Program-made: the position numbers and the translations under genes
NCBI GenBank assembly: GCA_947470885.1
Contig: CANIXE010000071.1
Span: 1-8,672, forward strand
Reading direction: 5' to 3'
Length of the DNA: 8,672 nt
Source: Planctomycetota bacterium
GTDB lineage: Bacteria; Planctomycetota; UBA11346
Shown: positions 1 to 5,850 of the stretch, piece after piece
How positions within the stretch are numbered: position 1 is the stretch's first letter
How the letters are laid out: each line of letters begins with the position of its first letter
The notes under the pieces: model-generated
What the model saw: the letters and a program-made list of their open reading frames with translations, nothing else
The model's database searches: none
Told to the model about the DNA's origin: nothing

Positions 1-12
1 CCCGGCGCTCCC
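1..12 (-). repeat. possible truncated REP-like element at window edge
   Basis: Read on the minus strand, the first 12 bases give GGGAGCGCCGGG. This matches the foot and first stem bases of the element found at 1356-1386 and at the start of each 74-bp unit at 8322-8672. The rest of the hairpin would lie outside the window. It sits just past the nhaA stop codon. The match is only about 11 bases in GC-rich DNA, so chance is possible. Confidence 0.35.
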
Positions 13-38
13 AGGAAACCCCATCCATTCCTGCGTTA

Positions 39-1349
39 CTAAACACCATTGGCCCTAGGCGGGGTCCTCCGCGCCAGCAACAGATAGCCGATTATCCCGG
101 CGGCGATGGAGCCGGCGAAGATTCCCAGTTTGGCGGCGATCAACAGGGCGGCATCCGTGCCCACCCCCAACTGGGCGATGAACAGGCTCATGGTGAAGCC
201 GATGCCCCCCAGGGCCCCGGCCCCCAGGATCTGCCTCCAGGTGGTGCCCCCCGGCAGGGCGCCCAGGCCCAGGCGCACCGCCAGCCAGGTGGCGGCGAAG
301 ATACCGAGTGGCTTACCCAGGAGCAGGCCCAGGGCCACGCCCCAGGCCACGGGGGACAGGGCGGCGGCCCCCAGATCACCGGCCTGATCCCCGACCAGGG
401 TGACCCCGGCATTGGCCAGGGCGAACACCGGCATGACCACGAACATCACCCACGGATGGAGGATTCGTTCCAGGCGCTGGGAGGGGGCTTCCACCGCATG
501 ACTGGCGGCGTTGATTTCTTCCAGCACTGCAGGCAGGCGTTCCACATCCCCGGTTTGGCCGCTGAGGATTTCCCGCATCCGCTCCAGGAAGTGCCCGCCA
601 TCCAGGTCGGTGCGGGTGGGGATGGTGATGGCCAGGAGGACCCCGGCGATGGTGGCGTGGATCCCGCTGGCCAGGACGCAGGTCCACAGCCACACCCCGA
701 TGGCCAGGTAGATGCCCAGGTTGCGGATGCCAATGCGGTTCGCCGCCAGCAGCAGGCCGAAGGGGATCAGGCCCTGGAGCAGCGCCCCGGAATCCAGGCC
801 GTTGCTGTAAAAAGCGGCAATGACCACGATCGCCCCCAGGTCGTCGACGATGGCCAGGGCCACCAGGAAGACCTTCAACCCCAGGGGCACCCGGTCCCCC
901 AGCAGCCCCATGATCCCCACGGCGAAAGCGATATCCGTGGCCATGGGGATGCCCCAGCCGTGAATGCCGCTGCCTCCCAGGTTGGCCAGTGCGTAGATTC
1001 CCGCGGGCACCAGCATGCCGCCCACGGCGGCCACCACCGGCAGGGCGGCTTTCGACCAGCCGGCTAATTCGCCAGCCAAGAGTTCCCGTTTGATCTCCAG
1101 GCCGACCAATAGGAAGAATACCGCCATCAGCCCGTCGTTGATGAGGTGAGCCACGCCCATTTCACACGACCAACCGCCCAGACGGAGGGTCAGGGGTTGA
1201 TGCAACAGGTCCTTCCAGGGGTCGTCCAAGGGCGAATTGGCGATCCCCAGGGCGACCACGGCACAGACCAGCAGCAGCAGGCCCCCCGCCGCTTCCAGGT
1301 GGAGAAAATGCTGAATGGGGGCGATCAGGCGGTCGATGGGACGTTGCAT
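39..1349 (-). CDS. nhaA: NhaA-family Na+/H+ antiporter
   Basis: This is an inner-membrane antiporter that in the known family exports Na+ (or Li+) in exchange for H+ and supports pH and salt homeostasis. The 436-residue protein shows the NhaA core. FFLLVGLEIKREL at 78-90 holds the acidic/basic residues of the pH-response site. PMATDIAFAVG has D139, equivalent to E. coli D133. FLVALAIVDDLGAI has D169 and D170, equivalent to the transport aspartates D163/D164. LLLGKPLGI has K346, equivalent to K300. It is longer than E. coli NhaA (388 residues). The extra length lies mainly in a polar, probably cytoplasmic loop at about residues 245-297 (ERMREILSGQ... onwards), seen in many family members. The ATG start is followed directly by the amphipathic HFLHLEAAGG segment expected at the N-terminus. 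No Shine-Dalgarno sequence precedes it. It is the third gene in the leftward run, 93 bp after dxs, and a REP-like hairpin lies in that gap. All key residues are present, so it is probably functional. Confidence 0.97.
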   Translation of the reverse strand: MQRPIDRLIAPIQHFLHLEAAGGLLLLVCAVVALGIANSPLDDPWKDLLHQPLTLRLGGWSCEMGVAHLINDGLMAVFFLLVGLEIKRELLAGELAGWSKAALPVVAAVGGMLVPAGIYALANLGGSGIHGWGIPMATDIAFAVGIMGLLGDRVPLGLKVFLVALAIVDDLGAIVVIAAFYSNGLDSGALLQGLIPFGLLLAANRIGIRNLGIYLAIGVWLWTCVLASGIHATIAGVLLAITIPTRTDLDGGHFLERMREILSGQTGDVERLPAVLEEINAASHAVEAPSQRLERILHPWVMFVVMPVFALANAGVTLVGDQAGDLGAAALSPVAWGVALGLLLGKPLGIFAATWLAVRLGLGALPGGTTWRQILGAGALGGIGFTMSLFIAQLGVGTDAALLIAAKLGIFAGSIAAGIIGYLLLARRTPPRANGV

Positions 1350-1355
1350 GGGAGG

Positions 1356-1386
1356 TCCGGGAGCGCCGGCCTCCAGGCCGGCTCGG
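1356..1386 (+). repeat. REP-like hairpin element, dispersed copy
   Basis: These 31 bases are identical to 8321-8351, the start of the 74-bp tandem array. On the plus strand the element has a GGAG foot at 1360-1363, one spacer base, then a perfect 7-bp stem GCCGGCC/GGCCGGC (1365-1371 and 1376-1382) around the loop TCCA. The foot-plus-hairpin layout resembles REP elements. It lies 7 bases upstream of the nhaA start, so in the leftward transcript it forms most of the 5' leader next to the ATG. It could affect translation or messenger stability there, but that is inference. The remaining gap (1387-1442) shows no clear terminator or promoter. Confidence 0.75.
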
Positions 1387-1442
1387 TGAAGCGTCGTAGC
1401 TGTTCGCGCCGCGTCAGTCCGCCGTTTCGACCGTCCGTCCGC

Positions 1443-3395
1443 TCAGCCCGCGCGGACGAAGGGAATCCGTTCGGTGCCCTGGCCCAGGCAGCGACGGATG
1501 GCGGCGATCACCCCGGCTTTATCCAGGCCGTGGCTACGCAGCTGTTGGTCCCGGCTGGCATGGGGCACCAGTTCGTCCCGCACGCCCAAGCGGGTCAGGC
1601 GCAGATCCAGTTCCAGGTCGCCGATGGCCTCGGCCACGCAGGCGCCGAAGCCTCCGGGCAGGCCGTGGTCCTCGGCGGTGAGGATCCGACCATGGGTCTT
1701 GGCGAGTTCCCGCAGCAGGTCGGTGTCCAGGGGCTTGGCGAAGCGGGCGTTCACCAGGGTCACCCCGGCAGCGGTTTCTCCGAGTTCCGCCAGGGCCTCC
1801 CAGCAGGTTTTCACCAGGGCGCCATAGGCCCAGATCATCAACGGGCGGTCCCGTTCATCCGGGGTGCCCAGGCGCAGGACTTCGGCCTTACCGAGGGTGA
1901 TGGGAGTGCCGGTGTCCCAGGAGATCCGGGGGACTTCTTCCCGGGGATAGCGGAGACAGTAGCCCGCCAGGCGTTCAGGTTTCTGCCGTTCCTCGTGGGC
2001 CCAGCGGAGCATCGCCCGCAGTTCGGCGCCATCCTTGGGGGCCGCCAGGGCCAGGCCGGGCAGGCAGCGGGCCCAGGCGATGTCGTAGAGTCCCTGATGG
2101 GTTTCGCCGTCTTCGCCCACCAGGCCGGCCCGGTCGAGGGTGAGGACGATGCCCAGGTCCCGCTGAACCACGACTTCCTGGAACAGCTGATCGAAGCCCC
2201 GTTGGGCAAAGGTGGAATAGTGGGCGATGACCGGGCGCAGGCCGCTGATCGCCAAGCCTTCGGCAAAGGCGAAGGAGTGCTGTTCGCAGATCCCCACGTC
2301 GTACATCCGGTCGGGGAATTCCACGCCGAACTGGCGCAGCCCGGTACCGCTGGGCATGGCCGCGGTGATGCCGACGACCTTGTCGTCCTCCCGGGCCAGT
2401 TCGATCAGGGCATCAGCGAACACCTGGGAATAGGTCTTGCCCGTCGCGGCCTTGGGATGGAACAACCCGGTGTCCAGGTCGAAGCCTTTCGGCCCGTGGT
2501 ATTTCAACGGGTCGTTGACCGACGGTTCCCAGCCACCGCCCTTGCGGGTAATGACGTGCAACAGCTGGGGACCGGCCTGGCCCAGGCGGGTGATCCGGCG
2601 CAGGGCGGCCTCGGTGGCCGCCAGGTCGTGGCCGTCCACCGGGCCATAGTAGCTGAAGCCCAAGTCCTCGAAGATGTAGCCCGGGTTGATCAGCTTGTGG
2701 GCGGCCAGTTCCAGGTGCTCCGCCAGGCGTTCCAGATCGTGACCCCGGGGCATGGCCTTGAGGGCGGCCCGGAAGCGGCTGTTCAGGTAGTTGAACAAGG
2801 AGCCGGTGCGGATTCGGTCGAGATGGGTATGCAGGCTGCCCGTGGGCGGATCAATGAAGTTGCCGTTGTCGTTGAGGATGACCAGCAGATCGCTTTTCAG
2901 CTGGCCAGCATTGATCAGACCTTCGAAGGCCATGCCCCCAGTGAGGGCGCCGTCGCCGATGACCACCACGGTGTGGCGTTTGTGCTTTTGCCGGCGGTAG
3001 CCCTCGGCCACGCCCACCCCGGTGCTGATGGAGGTGGACGAATGCCCAACCTTGGCCAAGTCATACGGGGATTCTTGGGGATCCGGGAAACCGCTCAGGC
3101 CGCCCTGCTGGCGGTTGGTGTGGAAGGTCTTGGCCCGGCCGGTCAGCAGTTTGTGGGGGTAGGCCTGGTGGCCCACGTCCCAGAGGATCCGATCGCTGGC
3201 AAAATCGAACACCCGGTGGAGGGCCAGGGTCAGCTCGATGGTACCCAGGTTACTGGCCAGATGGCCACCGTGGTCGGACACCGTTTCCTTGATCCGGTGA
3301 CGCATCTCCTCGGCCAGCTGAATCAAATCCTCCCGAGAGAACTTACGCAGGTCACCGGGGGCCAGCAGGCCATCAAGGAGGGGAAGTGGCTTCAT
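1443..3395 (-). CDS. dxs: 1-deoxy-D-xylulose-5-phosphate synthase
   Basis: DXS is a cytosolic enzyme that condenses pyruvate and glyceraldehyde 3-phosphate with loss of CO2, using thiamine diphosphate. It is the first step of the MEP isoprenoid pathway and also feeds thiamine and pyridoxal synthesis in many bacteria. The 650-residue protein is of normal length. Visible motifs are SDHGGHLASNLG (40-51, with H45), DVGHQAYPHKLLTGR (73-87, with H76), and the cofactor/Mg site GDGALTGG from G147 (D148) with LNDNG (N175, N177). Next come YSTFAQRGFDQL (Y393, R399), GICEQHSFAFAEG with the catalytic glutamate E371, and DRAGLVGEDGETHQG (421-435, with D429 and H433). The C-terminal transketolase domain closes with EDHGLPGGFG (575-584). 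The segment after the Mg-site asparagine reads DNGNFID where many DXS proteins have DNxMSIS. The ATG fits the usual N-terminus, and no Shine-Dalgarno sequence is seen. It follows the desaturase gene by 58 bp, probably in one transcript. Confidence 0.97.
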   Translation of the reverse strand: MKPLPLLDGLLAPGDLRKFSREDLIQLAEEMRHRIKETVSDHGGHLASNLGTIELTLALHRVFDFASDRILWDVGHQAYPHKLLTGRAKTFHTNRQQGGLSGFPDPQESPYDLAKVGHSSTSISTGVGVAEGYRRQKHKRHTVVVIGDGALTGGMAFEGLINAGQLKSDLLVILNDNGNFIDPPTGSLHTHLDRIRTGSLFNYLNSRFRAALKAMPRGHDLERLAEHLELAAHKLINPGYIFEDLGFSYYGPVDGHDLAATEAALRRITRLGQAGPQLLHVITRKGGGWEPSVNDPLKYHGPKGFDLDTGLFHPKAATGKTYSQVFADALIELAREDDKVVGITAAMPSGTGLRQFGVEFPDRMYDVGICEQHSFAFAEGLAISGLRPVIAHYSTFAQRGFDQLFQEVVVQRDLGIVLTLDRAGLVGEDGETHQGLYDIAWARCLPGLALAAPKDGAELRAMLRWAHEERQKPERLAGYCLRYPREEVPRISWDTGTPITLGKAEVLRLGTPDERDRPLMIWAYGALVKTCWEALAELGETAAGVTLVNARFAKPLDTDLLRELAKTHGRILTAEDHGLPGGFGACVAEAIGDLELDLRLTRLGVRDELVPHASRDQQLRSHGLDKAGVIAAIRRCLGQGTERIPFVRAG

Positions 3396-3453
3396 GGACG
3401 GTCAATGATGGCGAGGGATCCGGCGACGGAAGCCGGCAATCCTTTTCGGACCA

Positions 3454-4491
3454 TCAGGTCGGCTTAGGGCTTAAGGACGGCAGACCGTCCAGCAACTCAT
3501 GGGCGCATTCCTCGGCTTTTGCCGGGACCGATTTCCCCGGGACCTGATGGCCATCGGGGCCATTCTTTCGCAGGTGGCTGGGGATGGGCTTCATGTCCCG
3601 GACAATTCCTACAGCGGACAGACCGCACAGGATGTACCAGGTGATGTCGTACTCGTACCAGCGGAAGCCCTGGCGGGCGCAGGACTGGTAGTGGTGGTGG
3701 TTGTTGTGCCAGCCTTCGCCCATGGTGACGATGGCCAGGAGGGGATTGTTGCGGCTGGTGTCGGTGGTTTCGTAGCGGCGCCAGCCGAACACATGGCTCA
3801 GGCTGTTGATGGTGAAGGTGCCGTGGGCCAGGCAGATGGTGCTGATGAAGAACCAGACCAGCATCTGTCCGGCGCTGGTGTCAAAGTTCAGGTGCTGGAG
3901 GAGCAAACCAAAGAAGAAGCTGAAGGTGCCCAGGGCGAAGGGCACCACCATGTCGAAGCGATCCAGCCAGACCAGTTCCGGGAACTTGGCCATGTCGGGG
4001 ATGTCCTCCAGGCGGGTCCGGTAGTTGGACCGGGACAGGAACCAGAACATGTGGCTCCACCAGAAGCCCCGTTGGAGGGGTGAGTGAAGATCTTCGGGCT
4101 GGTCGCTGTAGCGGTGGTGGTGACGGTGGTGGGAGGCCCACCACAGGGGGCCCCGTTGGGCCGAGCTGTTACCCAGGACCGCGAATGCGAACTGCCAGAA
4201 GCGGTTCATTTTGAAGGTACGGTGGGCAAAATACCGGTGGTAGATGCCCGTGATGGCGAACATCCGGATGACGTAGAGGCTGACCGCGAAAATCACCGCC
4301 GGCCAGCTCCAGCCAACCCAGATCACGGCAAAGCACGCCAGATGCATCATCAAGAAGGGAAAGGCTTTGAAGTAGTCGATGGACTCGTCGGTGTCCATTT
4401 CCGCAGTGACTCCGGCATGGCTGTCGAGCCAGCGGACAAAAGTGAGCTTGAACGAAGCGAACCAGGAGAGTGGTGCGGTTTCAGTGGCCAT
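3454..4491 (-). CDS. acyl-CoA-type membrane fatty acid desaturase
   Basis: This is a membrane-bound di-iron fatty acid desaturase of the stearoyl-CoA delta-9 type. The family inserts a cis double bond into acyl chains with O2 and electrons from a separate donor, which adjusts membrane fluidity. The 345-residue protein has all the histidine boxes: HRYFAH (85-90), HHRHHH (121-126) and HNNHHH (262-267). The additional INSLSHVFG segment (N229, H233) matches the extra metal-site Asn and His of animal SCD enzymes. Hydrophobic pairs flank the boxes at about 45-80 and 180-225. The polar C-terminal tail has no recognised domain, and there is no fused cytochrome b5. I chose the ATG at 4491. An upstream TTG at 4554 would add 21 proline-rich residues that do not look like family sequence. 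Neither start has a Shine-Dalgarno sequence. The exact position and chain specificity of the double bond cannot be read from sequence. It leads the leftward gene run. Confidence 0.93.
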   Translation of the reverse strand: MATETAPLSWFASFKLTFVRWLDSHAGVTAEMDTDESIDYFKAFPFLMMHLACFAVIWVGWSWPAVIFAVSLYVIRMFAITGIYHRYFAHRTFKMNRFWQFAFAVLGNSSAQRGPLWWASHHRHHHRYSDQPEDLHSPLQRGFWWSHMFWFLSRSNYRTRLEDIPDMAKFPELVWLDRFDMVVPFALGTFSFFFGLLLQHLNFDTSAGQMLVWFFISTICLAHGTFTINSLSHVFGWRRYETTDTSRNNPLLAIVTMGEGWHNNHHHYQSCARQGFRWYEYDITWYILCGLSAVGIVRDMKPIPSHLRKNGPDGHQVPGKSVPAKAEECAHELLDGLPSLSPKPT

Positions 4492-4543
4492 CGGGGTGCC
4501 TGGGGCCGGAGGTTGAGGGCAGGTGATCCTACGTGCGGGCGGG

Positions 4544-4560
4544 AAAGTATGCAAAATTAA
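4544..4560 (-). promoter_or_regulatory. AT-rich patch, candidate promoter for the leftward genes
   Basis: The intergenic region 4492-4674 is otherwise GC-rich and contains one short AT-rich patch. On the minus strand it includes CATACT (4551-4546), a 4-of-6 match to a -10 hexamer, about 55 bases before the desaturase ATG. No convincing -35 lies at the expected distance (GGTGTG at 4574-4569). This is a weak candidate, kept because it is the only such patch between the divergent genes. Confidence 0.2.
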
Positions 4561-4674
4561 CGAAAGTCCACACCTAGCCTCGGCGTCCTGGTCGGGGATC
4601 CACCCCTAGTTGCCAGCCTTTTGGTCCGGGACGATGGATTGACCCACCACCCCCCGATTCGAGCATCTACCGCC

Positions 4675-5775
4675 ATGGTGCGCGACCTTCTCTTGACGCT
4701 GACAGCCCTGGCCTTGCTGGGGTGGAATGCGGCCCGGTTCATCGACGCCAAGCCGGCGATCCGGACCAAGGACCTGGACTTCCTGCCCAGTGGCGAGGTG
4801 GCCCGTCTTCTGGCCATGGGCCACGACAACACCGTGGCAAAAATGCGCTGGATCGACAGTTTTGCCTACTTCGAAAAGCAAATTGACGCCAAGGATGACC
4901 GGGTGGCAGCGACGGGGGAAAGCACCTTCGTTCGCTTGTACGACATGCTGTTGACCCTTGATCCGAAGTTCCCGGATTACTACGGCGCCGCGGCGATGAA
5001 CCTGGGGTGCATCCCGGACCGCCACCTGGAAACCTTGCGGTTCCTCCAGAAAGGGATCCTGGAATTGCCCAATAACCAGCAGATGTGGCAGATGACTGCG
5101 GCGGAATTGAAAGTGTTCTTCAAATTTGAGGAGCGCCAGCCGGTGGCCTTCGATGCATTTTTGAATGCCTGGTACGACGCGATGGAGGATGATCAGCTGA
5201 AACAACAGGTATGGGATTGGAAACGATCGAGTTCCCGCCGGCAAATTAAAGGTCTTGAGCAGTTGCCGTATTGGCTGGACCGGTTGAAGACCGCCAAGCA
5301 GGGATCGACCACCCGGGAATTCATCGTTAGCACCATCCGTGAACAGATCGTCCGCTATCATTTGCTGGAATTGGGCAAATTGGTAGAAGCGCATCAGAAG
5401 CTCAAGGGCTTTCCCCCTATTCAGCTTGCGGATCTGCTTCGAGCAGAGATCCAGGACCAAGTCTATTCCGGGACCTCTGCCAGGCCGGTTCTGGAGACGG
5501 ATCCCTACGGCTGGCCCTATGAATTGAAGGCTGGGAAGCCGTTCAGCCTGGGAATGAAGATTGCTGAATTCCAGACCCTGGTGCAAAGCACGAATGTCGC
5601 CTTGTCCCAAATAGCGATCCGTGACAAGGCCTGGCCCCGGACCCTGGAGGCGGTCAAGGCCAGCGGTCTGGCACTCCCCGACCCCCCTGGCCAAGGGACG
5701 TGGGTCCTGGAAGGGACGGTCCTTCGGGTTGATTGGCCCCGGGCCCCTGCGCCAGCGTGGCAGCCCGCCCACTGA
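4675..5775 (+). CDS. membrane-anchored protein of unknown function, helical-repeat-like
   Basis: I do not recognise a named family. The 366-residue protein begins with a short charged segment and one hydrophobic stretch (about residues 3-23, LLLTLTALALLGWNAARFI), which looks like a signal anchor with the rest outside the cytoplasm. There is no lipobox. Residues 35-250 are rich in helices and aromatic residues (LLAMGHDNTVAKMRWIDSFAYF, then RLYDMLLTLDPKFPDYY, FLQKGILELPNNQQMWQM). The spacing recalls TPR or similar alpha-solenoid repeats. Near the C-terminus is DPYGWPYEL (276-284) followed by GKPFSLG. A DP-aromatic-G-x-PY motif like this is seen in pseudopilin-like and TPR-containing secreted proteins. 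The start is the ATG at 4675; a TTG at 4621 would place a polar stretch before the anchor. No Shine-Dalgarno sequence is visible. By eye, the middle (about 5100-5300) is near 50 % G+C, lower than its neighbours. It lies 75 bp before rseP on the same strand, so co-expression with the protease is likely, although a strong hairpin separates them. Confidence 0.85.
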   Translation: MVRDLLLTLTALALLGWNAARFIDAKPAIRTKDLDFLPSGEVARLLAMGHDNTVAKMRWIDSFAYFEKQIDAKDDRVAATGESTFVRLYDMLLTLDPKFPDYYGAAAMNLGCIPDRHLETLRFLQKGILELPNNQQMWQMTAAELKVFFKFEERQPVAFDAFLNAWYDAMEDDQLKQQVWDWKRSSSRRQIKGLEQLPYWLDRLKTAKQGSTTREFIVSTIREQIVRYHLLELGKLVEAHQKLKGFPPIQLADLLRAEIQDQVYSGTSARPVLETDPYGWPYELKAGKPFSLGMKIAEFQTLVQSTNVALSQIAIRDKAWPRTLEAVKASGLALPDPPGQGTWVLEGTVLRVDWPRAPAPAWQPAH

Positions 5776-5801
5776 GGGGGGCACGCAGACGAAGGGTATA
5801 A

Positions 5802-5838
5802 GCGTCCTCTGGGCTGGCGCCCAGAGGACGCCCCCTAC
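5802..5838 (-). repeat. perfect 13-bp-stem hairpin with GTAG foot (REP-like)
   Basis: Positions 5802-5814 (GCGTCCTCTGGGC) pair perfectly with 5819-5831 around the 4-base loop TGGC. On the minus strand a GTAG tetranucleotide (5838-5835) followed by GGG precedes the stem, and the loop reads GCCA, the same loop as in units 2-5 of the 74-bp array. A GTAG or GGAG foot before a hairpin is the known signature of REP elements tied to IS200-like REP transposases. It ends 19 bases before the rseP ATG, so in the rseP messenger it would fold in the leader. No T-run follows, so a classical terminator is unlikely. Confidence 0.7.
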
Positions 5839-5850
5839 AACCCCCGCCCG

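Noticed and set aside
3420..3436. Hairpin CCGGC/GCCGG between the desaturase gene and dxs as a terminator
   Set aside because: It has only a 5-bp stem with a 7-base loop and no T-run on the minus strand. The short gap and shared direction fit read-through better.
1146..3467. Long open frame on the plus strand opposite dxs and the start of nhaA
   Set aside because: It is antisense to dxs, whose protein has all family motifs. The predicted protein is low-complexity and rich in G, Q and A, as expected from the reverse strand of a GC-rich gene.
4492..4554. Upstream TTG start adding 21 residues to the desaturase
   Set aside because: The extra residues are proline-rich and unlike the family N-terminus. 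The ATG at 4491 gives a typical start and length.
4639..4668. Plus-strand promoter with TTGACC as -35
   Set aside because: The -35 match is good, but no acceptable -10 hexamer lies 16-18 bases downstream, and the transcript would start almost at the ATG.
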